Below, piece by piece: positions 1-6,878 of a stretch of DNA of 13,504 nt (within the stretch, counting starts at the first letter, position 1; the number at the start of each line of letters is the position of its first letter). The notes below the pieces were generated by a model, which searched no databases, was not told where the DNA came from, and saw only the letters and a list, made by a program, of their open reading frames with translations. This DNA comes from Anaerolinea sp. (GTDB taxonomy: Bacteria; Chloroflexota; Anaerolineae; Anaerolineales; Villigracilaceae): positions 1 through 13,504 of the forward strand of contig DYNS01000035.1 in NCBI GenBank assembly GCA_020720965.1. Reading direction: 5' to 3'. Position numbers and translations under genes: made by a program.

Positions 1-1
1 C

Positions 2-1549
2 GGCGGTGACGAAGTGAAGCACGGCGACCTGGATAGTTCCCTCGTCAACCCCTCCTTCGAGTTGGACGTTCACATGTCCGCCGAAGGGCAAAACTTCACC
101 TGCACCACCTGCCACATGACCGCTGACCACCAAATTGTCGGCAGCCGCTACAGCATGGACCCGGAACAATGGAAAGGCTGCGAAAGCTGCCATGGCGAAG
201 CCCCGCACCAACTCGCCTCCCTCAACCAACACAGCCAGAAACTCGCCTGCCAAACCTGCCACATCCCAGAATACGCTCGCGGTGGCATCCCCACCAAAAT
301 GACCTGGGACTGGTCTAAAGCCGGTGAACTGGTGGATGGCAAACCGGTCGTCCGCAAAGACGACACCGGACACGTCATCTATGACGGGCAAAAAGGCGAA
401 TTCACCGTGCAGGAAGATGTCATCCCGGAATACGTCTGGTTCAACGGTCAGGTGGAATACACCCTGGCAGGCGACAAAATTGACCCGACCGGGGTAGTAA
501 ACATCAACAAATTCCTCGGCGACATCAACGACCCCAACGCCAAAATCTGGCCCGTCAAACCCTTCCACGCCGTGCAACCCTACGACTCCGGCAACGACAT
601 CCTCGCCGTGCCGCACCTGTTCGGCAAAGACGAATTTGCTTACTGGGGCAACTACGACTGGAACAAAGCCATCACCTTCGGCATGGAATACACTGGTCTG
701 CCCTACAGCGGCGAATATGACTTTGTAGAATCGGTGATGTATTGGCCCATTACCCACATGGTCGCCCCCGCAAGCGAAGCCGTCACCTGCCGCGAATGCC
801 ACACCGAAGAAGAAAGCCGCCTGGACTTTGCCGCCCTCGGCTACAGCGAAGCAGACGTAACCCGCCTGACGAACTTCCCCCCTGTTACGATGGTCGAAGT
901 CAGCGCCCCCTTGCAATCTGCCCCGGAAAGCTGCGTAAACTGCCATGAAGGTCAACACACCGAATGGGCAAAAAGCACGCACGGAACCGAAGGTGTGGGC
1001 TGCGTATCCTGTCACTTGCTCACCGGCGAAGGCGAACATCCCGCTGTACCCTTCAGCGTGGAAAAAACCGCCGAAACCTGCGGCTCCTGCCACATTCAGG
1101 AATACGAAGAAATGCAGCAGAGCAAGCACGGCGAAGCCGGTATGACCTGCAACGCCTGCCATAACCCCCACTCGCAAGAACTGATGACAGTGGACGGCAA
1201 CAGCACCGCTTGCGTAAACTGCCACAAAGAACAGGCAGACCCCGCCGCAGCCCAGGGCATTCACGCCTCCCACCTCAACGCCGCAGACATGGACTGCAAG
1301 AGCTGCCACATCAACGAAGAACACGGGCACTCCTTCGGAGTCAGCCTTACAACCTGCACCACTTGCCACGAAGAAGGCGTTCCCGCTGAAACCACCGCAC
1401 AACCGGTAGAAACAGCCGTTGAAGAAGCCAAACCCACCGGAATTCAACTCCCGGCATGGACAACCTGGCTCGCAGCACTTCTGATAGGCACATTGGCGGG
1501 TTGGGGCATCTTTGGACGAGAACCGGGTGGTTCTTCCTCCAAGAAGTAG
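2..1549 (+). CDS. Multiheme c-type cytochrome, Otr-like with heme-rich C-terminal extension and membrane anchor (5' partial)
   Basis: The reading frame is open to the left edge, so the N-terminus and signal peptide are outside the window; the GTG at 14 is an internal Val codon. Eleven CXXCH heme-binding motifs start at 101, 179, 248, 788, 932, 1001, 1079, 1148, 1211, 1295 and 1355. The part to about 860 resembles the C-terminal half of octaheme tetrathionate reductase (Otr) family cytochromes: DVHM before the first CXXCH, ACQTCHIPEYARGG, TKMTWDWS, and WPITHMVAP before the fourth heme. The remaining seven hemes are closely spaced, as in small electron-transfer cytochromes. A hydrophobic segment near 1451-1513 followed by a short Lys-ending tail looks like a C-terminal membrane anchor, placing the hemes outside the membrane. 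The FeS gene begins 22 nt downstream. The actual substrate (tetrathionate, nitrite, hydroxylamine or a partner protein) cannot be read from the sequence. Confidence 0.9.
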   Translation, partial: GGDEVKHGDLDSSLVNPSFELDVHMSAEGQNFTCTTCHMTADHQIVGSRYSMDPEQWKGCESCHGEAPHQLASLNQHSQKLACQTCHIPEYARGGIPTKMTWDWSKAGELVDGKPVVRKDDTGHVIYDGQKGEFTVQEDVIPEYVWFNGQVEYTLAGDKIDPTGVVNINKFLGDINDPNAKIWPVKPFHAVQPYDSGNDILAVPHLFGKDEFAYWGNYDWNKAITFGMEYTGLPYSGEYDFVESVMYWPITHMVAPASEAVTCRECHTEEESRLDFAALGYSEADVTRLTNFPPVTMVEVSAPLQSAPESCVNCHEGQHTEWAKSTHGTEGVGCVSCHLLTGEGEHPAVPFSVEKTAETCGSCHIQEYEEMQQSKHGEAGMTCNACHNPHSQELMTVDGNSTACVNCHKEQADPAAAQGIHASHLNAADMDCKSCHINEEHGHSFGVSLTTCTTCHEEGVPAETTAQPVETAVEEAKPTGIQLPAWTTWLAALLIGTLAGWGIFGREPGGSSSKK

Positions 1550-1571
1550 CCAGCAACCTGGAGAAAATTCT

Positions 1572-2390
1572 ATGAACACTCAACAAACACAACCAACCCC
1601 GGAACAAAACAACACCTCCCGCCGCGACTTTCTCAAAGTCGCGGGCGGGTTGGCGGGGGCGGCAGGGCTGGCGCAATTCTTTAGCCTGCAAACCCTGGCT
1701 GTCCGAGATGCCTCCTCCGGCGGGCATGGTGAGGGACCCCAATGGGGCATGTTGGTAGACATCGACTTGTGCATCGGGTGCAACTACTGCACCTATGCCT
1801 GCCAGGCAGTAAACAACCTGGCAGAAGACATGCGCTACAACGTAGTAACCACCGAAACCACCGAAAGCGGCGCAGAATTCTTCCTCTCCCGCCCCTGTAT
1901 GCACTGCGAAGAAGCTCCCTGCGTTCACGTTTGCCCGGTAGGAGCCACCTACCACCGCCCGGATGGCATCGTCACCATGGACTACGACCTCTGCATCGGC
2001 TGCCGTTACTGCCAGGTCGCCTGCCCCTACGACGTGCGCGTCTTCAACTGGAGCGACCCGGTGGCAGATAGCCCCCGCTCGCCCAACTTTGGCGTGCAAG
2101 AAGTCCCCAACCGCCCGCGCGGCGTAATGGAAAAATGCACCTTCTGCGAACATCGCATCGATGCCGGCACCGAGCGCGGTCTTACCCCTGGCGTAGATGA
2201 AGCCGCTACCCCGGCGTGCGTAGTCGCATGCCCCACCGGTGCCCGCGTCTTCGGCGACCTGAAGGACGAACACAGCCCCATCTCCGTTGCCCTGCACGAA
2301 GCCAAAGTATCCCTGCGCCTGCGAGAAGACCTTAGCACCTCGCCCCGCGTTTACTACATTCCCCCCGCCAACATGGCAGAGGAAGGATAA
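1572..2390 (+). CDS. Tat-exported ferredoxin-like subunit with four [4Fe-4S] clusters (HybA/DmsB family)
   Basis: This 272-residue protein is predicted to carry electrons between the multiheme cytochrome and the NrfD-type membrane subunit. The N-terminus has a twin-arginine signal (SRRDFLK at residues 16-22, then a Gly/Ala-rich hydrophobic stretch to about 43). Sixteen cysteines in four groups fit four cubane clusters: C67/70/73/77, C109/112/117/121, C141/144/147/151 and C189/192/216/220. The motif style (CIGCNYC, CMHCEEAPC, CIGCRYC, CTFC and CVVACP) is typical of FeS subunits of the NrfC/HybA/PsrB/DmsB family. No C-terminal helix is seen, unlike E. coli HybA. The ATG at 1572 was chosen because GGAGA at 1560-1564 precedes it by 7 nt and the Tat motif follows directly; the frame stays open further upstream inside the cytochrome gene. 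The stop overlaps the next start by 1 nt (TAATG), implying translational coupling. Confidence 0.93.
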   Translation: MNTQQTQPTPEQNNTSRRDFLKVAGGLAGAAGLAQFFSLQTLAVRDASSGGHGEGPQWGMLVDIDLCIGCNYCTYACQAVNNLAEDMRYNVVTTETTESGAEFFLSRPCMHCEEAPCVHVCPVGATYHRPDGIVTMDYDLCIGCRYCQVACPYDVRVFNWSDPVADSPRSPNFGVQEVPNRPRGVMEKCTFCEHRIDAGTERGLTPGVDEAATPACVVACPTGARVFGDLKDEHSPISVALHEAKVSLRLREDLSTSPRVYYIPPANMAEEG

Positions 2391-3658
2391 TGATGAACGC
2401 CCATATTCATATTCCAAAACTGCGCCTGGGCAAAACAGAAATAGACGTTTTCCCCTACTGGCTGGGGCTTCTCGCCGCCGGGATAGCCTTTGGGCTATAT
2501 GGTGCCTTCATCGTCCTAAGAGACGGTCTGCAAGTCACCGGTCTTAGCAACCAGGTTCCCTGGGGCTTGTGGATTTCGGTAGACCTTTCCTCCATCTCCC
2601 TGGGCGGTAGCGCCTTCCTCTTTGGGGTCATCGTCTACCTTCTGCGAGTCAAACGTTTTGAAGCCATTGGCAAACTGGCAGTCTTGCTCGGCTTTTTAGG
2701 ATACTCCACCGCAGGCATGGTACTTCTCTTTGACCTCGGTCAGCCCCTGCGGTTTTGGCACCCCGTTGTCTTCTGGCAACCCCACTCCCTCCTGTGGGAA
2801 GTGACCATGTGCGTTGTCCTGTACCTCAACGTTCTCCTCGCGGAACTGCTTCCCGTTATCCTGGAGCATCCCATCTTCCACGAGCACCCCTGGCTGACCA
2901 AATTCCCCATTTTGGGAAAACTCTTCAACCTTTTGCACAAACTCGCCCACTGGCTCCACTCCTTCGGACCTGTCCTCGCCATTGCGGGTCTTACCCTCTC
3001 CCTTCTGCACCAGGCATCCTTGGGTGCAACCTACTCGGTTTTGGCAGGGCGAGGCATGTGGTTCAACCAAAGCGCCCCGGTGCAGTTTGTCATCTCCGCC
3101 ATGGGCGGCGGCACAGCCCTGCTCTTCTTCATGGGCGTTATTGTCTTCCGCGTCATGCGCCCCGGACAGGTCAAAGACGAAAGCCTGTACGATGTTGCCC
3201 GTCTGGCTGGCGGCACGACCCTGCTCTTCATCTACCTCCGCATGTGGGACTGGGCAGTTGCCAACTACTACAGTTTTGACCGACTGGTAGATATGCAAAC
3301 CAAAGCCCTCGACACCGTAGCGCCCTTCTCCGCTTCCTTCTGGTTTGGGCAAGTCCTCCTGCCCCTCATTGGCGCCTCGGTTTTGCTGGCGGCTGGCAAG
3401 GTAAAGAACTTCAAGGTTCTCATGCTCTCAGCCCTGCTGGTTGTTTTCTCCACCGTCCTTCTGCGCTGGAACTATAACTTTGCCGGGCTTATCGCCTCCA
3501 TCACCTACGACCCCTTCACCCCCGACATCCGCATCAACAACTACGCCCCCACCATCATCGAGTTTGCGGTTGCCACCCTGGTTATCTCTTACTGGCTCCT
3601 CATGTTCACCCTTGCCGCCCGCTTTTTACCATTTAGCGCACACAACGAACACCACTAA
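2390..3658 (+). CDS. NrfD/HybB-family integral membrane subunit (quinone-interacting)
   Basis: This 422-residue membrane protein has about ten hydrophobic helices, near residues 22-44, 56-84, 92-115, 134-157, 192-216, 232-254, 270-290, 316-335, 342-360 and 386-412. Family-like stretches include GLWISVDL at 59-66, LFDLGQPLRFW at 113-123 and SLLHQASLGATYS at 204-216. NrfD/PsrC/HybB proteins exchange electrons between membrane quinones and a partner FeS subunit, and some move protons or ions; that role is inherited from the family. At 422 residues it is closer to HybB or PsrC-like long forms than to short NrfD. Two tandem ATG codons (2390, 2393) are possible starts, with GAGGAAGGA at 2379-2387; the first overlaps the FeS stop codon. 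Its position after the cytochrome and FeS genes completes a cytochrome-FeS-NrfD module. Confidence 0.93.
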   Translation: MMNAHIHIPKLRLGKTEIDVFPYWLGLLAAGIAFGLYGAFIVLRDGLQVTGLSNQVPWGLWISVDLSSISLGGSAFLFGVIVYLLRVKRFEAIGKLAVLLGFLGYSTAGMVLLFDLGQPLRFWHPVVFWQPHSLLWEVTMCVVLYLNVLLAELLPVILEHPIFHEHPWLTKFPILGKLFNLLHKLAHWLHSFGPVLAIAGLTLSLLHQASLGATYSVLAGRGMWFNQSAPVQFVISAMGGGTALLFFMGVIVFRVMRPGQVKDESLYDVARLAGGTTLLFIYLRMWDWAVANYYSFDRLVDMQTKALDTVAPFSASFWFGQVLLPLIGASVLLAAGKVKNFKVLMLSALLVVFSTVLLRWNYNFAGLIASITYDPFTPDIRINNYAPTIIEFAVATLVISYWLLMFTLAARFLPFSAHNEHH

Positions 3659-3692
3659 CCTTTAGCTGGATTTTTACCGGAGGAAGATTCCC

Positions 3693-4025
3693 ATGACGAC
3701 CAACCCCGCATCCATCTTCGACCTGCAAGCCGAACTTTGCGCGGCGATGTCTAACCCGGTGCGCATCAAAATCGTGCATCTGCTTCGAGAAGGACCATTG
3801 CGCGTCAACGCCATTGCCGAGATATTGGAAGTAAGCCAACCAACCGTCTCCCGCAACCTCAACGTCCTTCGCAATGTGGGAATCCTCACCTCCACCCGGC
3901 AGGGAACCGACATCATCTACCAGGTTGCCAACCCGAAAATCGTCAACATCTGCGAGATGATGCGAACCGTCCTCGCCGAGAGAGAGAACCATCGTTCTGA
4001 GATTCTCAATCAGTTACAAGAATAA
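3693..4025 (+). CDS. ArsR-family winged-helix transcriptional regulator
   Basis: This 110-residue protein has the compact ArsR/SmtB architecture: an N-terminal helix (residues 8-19), the NPVRIKIVHLL helix (21-31), an HTH (about 36-60, with SQPTVSRNLNVLR as recognition helix), a beta wing (64-78) and a C-terminal helix. The ELCVCD-type metal site of ArsR/CadC in the third helix is absent (here AIAEIL), so a classical arsenic or cadmium sensor is unlikely. Only two cysteines are present, C16 in the first helix and C87 in the last, which could form a thiol switch; this is inference. It lies 34 nt after the NrfD gene behind a strong GGAGGAAG (3679-3686) and just before a terminator, so it is probably the last gene of the cytochrome operon and may control it. 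Confidence 0.92.
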   Translation: MTTNPASIFDLQAELCAAMSNPVRIKIVHLLREGPLRVNAIAEILEVSQPTVSRNLNVLRNVGILTSTRQGTDIIYQVANPKIVNICEMMRTVLAERENHRSEILNQLQE

Positions 4026-4050
4026 TCTCAGGTTTTGTAGAACTTCAAGA

Positions 4051-4079
4051 ACAGGGGCAGCTGCCCCTGTTTTTGTTTT
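4051..4079 (+). terminator. Intrinsic terminator after the ArsR gene
   Basis: A perfect 20-bp palindrome with arms ACAGGGGCAG and CTGCCCCTGT (4051-4070) is followed by two T-runs interrupted by one G (4070-4074, 4076-4079). It lies 25 nt past the ArsR stop codon and separates the cytochrome operon from the regulator/hydrogenase block. The arms abut, so the RNA loop must come from the innermost bases. Confidence 0.88.
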
Positions 4080-4119
4080 GCCCATTTTTTGTAAAAATAT
4101 AAGCACAGGCGATACTTTC

Positions 4120-4138
4120 TTATCAAATAAATTGATAA
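4120..4138. repeat. Inverted repeat TTATCAA-N5-TTGATAA
   Basis: Two 7-bp arms (4120-4126 and 4132-4138) are exact reverse complements around a 5-bp AT spacer. This is suitable for a dimeric regulator. It lies just downstream of the better promoter candidate. Confidence 0.6.
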
Positions 4139-4142
4139 ACGC

Positions 4143-4158
4143 AGTGACTTAAGTCACT
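4143..4158. repeat. Perfect 16-bp palindrome (candidate operator)
   Basis: AGTGACTTAAGTCACT is an uninterrupted palindrome of 16 bp with no T-run after it, so an operator is more likely than a terminator. It touches a TATAAA box at 4158-4163. Confidence 0.65.
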
Positions 4159-4163
4159 ATAAA

Positions 4164-4181
4164 TACACAAGATTTTGTGTA
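4164..4181. repeat. Inverted repeat TACACAA-N4-TTGTGTA
   Basis: Seven-base arms at 4164-4170 and 4175-4181 flank GATT. It is the third symmetric element within about 60 bp and may be an operator half-site pair or part of a folded leader. Confidence 0.5.
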
Positions 4182-4196
4182 AAAATAACCCTGTTG

Positions 4197-4212
4197 TTGC
4201 AAAATGTTGCAA
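4197..4212. repeat. Two TTGCAA sites exactly 10 bp apart, over the regulator start codon
   Basis: TTGCAA occurs at 4197-4202 and 4207-4212, each followed by A or T tracts. Each site is itself palindromic, the pair is one helical turn apart, and the ATG at 4204 lies between them. Confidence 0.4.
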
Positions 4213-4998
4213 TTTGATGTGTTTATGGAAACTCTCCTCACCCTCAAGCAAGTCCAAGATATTCTGCAAGTGGACCGCACCACCATTCACCGCATGTTGA
4301 AAGATGGACGCCTTGCGGGCGTAAAGGTGGGCGGTCAGTGGCGTTTTTCGCGTCAGCAGATAGAAGCCCTTACCCAGGGCGCTGTTTGCGAAGAGGAAGA
4401 GTGGGGCGAGGAAATTCTGCCCGTGTACTGCGTGCAACGGATGCAGGATGTCTTTGCCGAAATCGCCGGGGTTGGTGCAGTTGTCACTGACTTGCAGGGT
4501 GCGCCCCTCACCCACATGAGCAACCGCTGCGCCTTCTGCGCCCTCGTCCAATCCAGCCCCAGCGGGCATGCCGCCTGTCAGCAATCCTGGCAAGAGATGG
4601 GCATGATGCCCCGGCATAGTGAGCGAGCAGGCTTTTTGCAGTGCCATGCTGGGTTGCAGTACGCCCGTGCTCACATCTCCGTAGAAGACACCCCCATCGC
4701 CATCATCGTCAGCGGGCAGTTTCACGCCAGCCCGGCAGACCAGGCAGATTTTGAAGAAAACCTGCCCCAACTTGCTGCCCGGCACAACCTGCCCCTGCAA
4801 GCCCTGCAAGCCGCCGCTCAAAACGTTTCGCTGCTTAGCCCCAAATACCAGGGGCAAATTTCGGAATGGCTACAAAAAATGGCAGCCACCTTCTCCGATG
4901 TCAGCAGTGAGCGAGCGCACCTTTTGGGGCGATTGCGACAGATTGCGGAAATCACCTTAGATGTTGAAGGAGGCACCTTATCAAAACTGGCTCGCTAA
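4204..4998 (+). CDS. One-component regulator: excisionase-type HTH plus PocR-like sensor domain
   Basis: This 264-residue protein begins with a short DNA-binding domain of the excisionase/MerR-like HTH_17 type (residues about 9-56; LTLKQVQDILQVDRTTIHRML, then a GVKVGGQWRF wing). After an acidic linker comes a domain resembling PocR sensory domains (about 74-230), with cysteines C109 and C112 (CAFC), C125 and C147 (FLQCHAGL) and a segment IAIIVSGQFH (165-174). These conserved cysteines suggest a metal, cluster or thiol-based ligand site; PocR domains are known to sense small molecules. A helical tail follows (215-252). It sits directly upstream of the hydrogenase operon, so control of those genes is likely. 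ATG 4204 and ATG 4225 are both possible starts; neither has a clear Shine-Dalgarno and the HTH is intact from either. The ligand is unknown. Confidence 0.82.
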   Translation: MLQFDVFMETLLTLKQVQDILQVDRTTIHRMLKDGRLAGVKVGGQWRFSRQQIEALTQGAVCEEEEWGEEILPVYCVQRMQDVFAEIAGVGAVVTDLQGAPLTHMSNRCAFCALVQSSPSGHAACQQSWQEMGMMPRHSERAGFLQCHAGLQYARAHISVEDTPIAIIVSGQFHASPADQADFEENLPQLAARHNLPLQALQAAAQNVSLLSPKYQGQISEWLQKMAATFSDVSSERAHLLGRLRQIAEITLDVEGGTLSKLAR

Positions 4999-5017
4999 TT
5001 TTCGTCCCTGGCAAATT

Positions 5018-5041
5018 GGAGCGGTACGCCTGACCGCCTCC
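5018..5041 (+). other. Hairpin in the leader between regulator and hydrogenase genes
   Basis: GGAGCGGT (5018-5025) can pair with ACCGCCTCC (5033-5041), leaving one bulged C and a 7-nt loop. No T-run follows, so it is not a standard terminator. It may be a processing or stability element of a transcript running from the regulator into the hydrogenase genes, or chance. Confidence 0.35.
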
Positions 5042-5073
5042 CATTATGTGAACCCTCATTGAAGGAGAATGCT

Positions 5074-6195
5074 ATGCCCGAAGAAACCATTTATCAAAGC
5101 ATGAAGCGCAAAGGCGTTTCGCGCCGCGACTTTCTTAAACTGAGCGGCTTATTTGCAATGGCGCTCGGTTTTGAGAAGCTGCCCCCCATCGAAGAAAGCG
5201 GTCTGCCTACCACTCTGGATGTAAAGCCCAAAGTGGTGGAACCCATCGTCAAGGCGATGGAATCCAAACCGCGCCTGCCCGTCATCTGGTTGGAATTTCA
5301 GGATTGCACCGGATGCTCTGAAGCCCTCACCCGCTCCAACTCACCCACCCTCTCCAGCCTGGTGCTGAATACCCTCACCATTGAGCACCACGAAGCGCTT
5401 TCCGCCGCCGCTGGCTTTCAGGTGGAAGAAGCCAAACAGCAGGCAATGAAAAAATACGCCGGGCAATACATCCTGGTCGTAGAAGGCTCCATCCCGCTGG
5501 CAAACGAAGGGCAATACTGCGTCATTGGCGGGCGCACAGCGTTGGATATTCTTAAAGAAGCGGCAGCAGGCGCGGCAGCCATCATCGCCACCGGCTCTTG
5601 CGCTTCTTTTGGCGGTTTACCCAAAGCCAAGCCCAACCCCACCGATGCCAAAGGCGTGTGGGAACTGATTACCGACAAACCGGTCATCAACATCCCCGGC
5701 TGCCCGGCTATCCCGGAAGTTACCACCGGCATCATCGCTCATTACGCCCTCTTCGGCAGCCTGCCGGAACTGGACGGTTTACACCGCCCCAAAGCCTTCT
5801 ACGGCGTAACCGTTCACGACCGCTGCCTGCGCCGCCCCTTCTACGAAGCCGGCAAATTCGCCCTCTCGTTTGACGATGAAGGCGCCAAAAAAGGCTACTG
5901 CCTCTATAAACTCGGCTGCAAAGGTCCCACCACCTACAACTCTTGCGCCACCATCAAGTGGGATGCGGGTCTGTCCTTCCCCATCCAATCCGGGCATCCC
6001 TGCCTGGGCTGCTCCGAACCCAACTTCTGGGACGGTGGCGGGTTCTATCAGGGTCAATCTGCCCCGTTGGAACGCCCCGAAGTCACCGCTGTTGGCGCGG
6101 CTGTGGCAGTGGGCGCGGCGCTCGGCGCGGGCGTGGCAGTTGCCAATCGAAATCAGAAAAAGGCGGCAGAAGCCCCCAAAGGAGGTTCTAAATGA
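5074..6195 (+). CDS. hynS: [NiFe]-hydrogenase small subunit, group 1, Tat-exported
   Basis: This 373-residue subunit carries electrons from the Ni-Fe site through three FeS clusters. A Tat signal SRRDFLK lies at residues 16-22. Proximal [4Fe-4S] ligands are C78, C81, C176 and C210; distal ligands are H248, C251, C276 and C282; the medial [3Fe-4S] has C291, C310 and C313, in the classical GHPCLGCSEPNFWD context. The positions that carry two extra cysteines in oxygen-tolerant group 1d enzymes are glycines here (G80, G181), so the proximal cluster is the standard type and the enzyme is probably oxygen-sensitive. A Gly/Ala/Val-rich helix at 337-357 followed by a basic tail is a likely C-terminal membrane anchor. 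ATG 5074 follows AAGGAG by 6 nt; an upstream in-frame TTG at 5059 is rejected because it precedes this ribosome site. The gene overlaps the next by ATGA. Confidence 0.96.
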   Translation: MPEETIYQSMKRKGVSRRDFLKLSGLFAMALGFEKLPPIEESGLPTTLDVKPKVVEPIVKAMESKPRLPVIWLEFQDCTGCSEALTRSNSPTLSSLVLNTLTIEHHEALSAAAGFQVEEAKQQAMKKYAGQYILVVEGSIPLANEGQYCVIGGRTALDILKEAAAGAAAIIATGSCASFGGLPKAKPNPTDAKGVWELITDKPVINIPGCPAIPEVTTGIIAHYALFGSLPELDGLHRPKAFYGVTVHDRCLRRPFYEAGKFALSFDDEGAKKGYCLYKLGCKGPTTYNSCATIKWDAGLSFPIQSGHPCLGCSEPNFWDGGGFYQGQSAPLERPEVTAVGAAVAVGAALGAGVAVANRNQKKAAEAPKGGSK

Positions 6196-6869
6196 ACTGG
6201 CAAGAGATTCTCGAATTTTCTCGCGGTCCCATGTTCTACGGGGCGCTGCTGTTCTTCCTGGCTGGGATGGCGTACCGCTTGTTTGCCGTTATCAGCCTGG
6301 GGTGGAGTAAAGACCTGGCAAAACCGCGCGGCAGTAAGGGCGCGGGGGTTGTCAAATCCTTCCTGCGCGGTGGAATCATCTTCCCCTTCTTCCCGCGTGA
6401 GAAGAGTGCCTACGCCAACAACCCCATTGTGTACATTGCGGGCGGTCTGTTTCATCTGAGCCTGTTTGTCGTGGTCGTGCTTGGCACCGCCCACATGCTG
6501 GTTTGGAAAAGCCTGGTCGGCATTGGGTGGCCCACTCTGCCCCTGCCGATTGTGGACTGGATGGCGGCGGTTGGCATTATTGCGATGGTTGCCCTCATTG
6601 TGAACCGCGCTGTTCACCCGGTAATGAAACTGCTGACGGGTCCCGCTGAAGTGATGAGTTGGCTGTTCGTCTTTTTGCCCATGCTCACGGGCTACATGAT
6701 GACCCATCACATGTTTTTCCCTTACGAGGTGCTGTACAGCCTGCACATGATTTCCATCAACGTGATGCTGGTCTGGATTCCGCTCAGCCGCATCTCCCAC
6801 TTCATGTTCTACTTCTTCTCCCGAACCCAACACGGGGTGGAGTGGGGCAAACGCAACGCGATGCCCTAG
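6192..6869 (+). CDS. isp1: Isp1: cytochrome b-type membrane subunit (NarI/DsrM-like)
   Basis: This 225-residue membrane protein resembles the nitrate reductase gamma subunit (NarI). Hydrophobic helices are near residues 13-36, 78-104, 119-141, 155-170 and 178-208. Histidines in paired positions, H88 and H101 in one helix region and H185 and H203 in another, fit ligands for two b-type hemes; H172/H173 are extra candidates. It would take electrons from the hydrogenase small subunit and pass them to quinone or to Isp2. It begins inside the last codons of the small-subunit gene (ATGA overlap) with GGAGG at 6181-6185. Its position between the small subunit and Isp2 is diagnostic of Isp-type hydrogenase operons. 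The functional direction (quinone reduction or cytoplasmic electron transfer) is not visible. Confidence 0.92.
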   Translation: MNWQEILEFSRGPMFYGALLFFLAGMAYRLFAVISLGWSKDLAKPRGSKGAGVVKSFLRGGIIFPFFPREKSAYANNPIVYIAGGLFHLSLFVVVVLGTAHMLVWKSLVGIGWPTLPLPIVDWMAAVGIIAMVALIVNRAVHPVMKLLTGPAEVMSWLFVFLPMLTGYMMTHHMFFPYEVLYSLHMISINVMLVWIPLSRISHFMFYFFSRTQHGVEWGKRNAMP

Positions 6870-6878
6870 GAGGTTGAG

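Larger units (their letters stand above)
4080..4203 (+). promoter_or_regulatory. AT-rich promoter/operator region upstream of the PocR-type regulator
   Basis: This intergenic stretch is clearly richer in A+T than the flanking genes and holds four symmetric elements listed separately. A plausible sigma70-like promoter is TTGTAA (4089-4094), 16 nt, GATACT (4111-4116), which matches consensus at four of six bases in each box. A second -10-like TATAAA lies at 4158-4163 directly against the 16-bp palindrome, without a good -35 at normal spacing. Which is used cannot be decided from sequence alone. No Shine-Dalgarno sequence is visible just before the regulator's ATG, so its translation may be weak or leaderless. 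Confidence 0.5.

Noticed and set aside
14..16. GTG as start of the multiheme cytochrome
   Set aside because: The frame is open to the window edge, no ribosome site is visible, and the protein has Otr-type sequence from its first residues with no signal peptide; it is a partial gene.
1347..2417. Antisense open frame (356 codons) opposite the FeS subunit
   Set aside because: The sense strand encodes 16 correctly spaced cluster cysteines; the antisense product is low-complexity Gly/Ala/Val.
4120..4138. FNR/CRP-type box
   Set aside because: The half-sites are in the reverse order (ATCAA then TTGAT) with a 5-bp spacer, which does not match the TTGAT-N4-ATCAA consensus.
5074..6195. Oxygen-tolerant (six-cysteine) hydrogenase small subunit
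   Set aside because: The two supernumerary cysteine positions near the proximal cluster are glycines (G80, G181).
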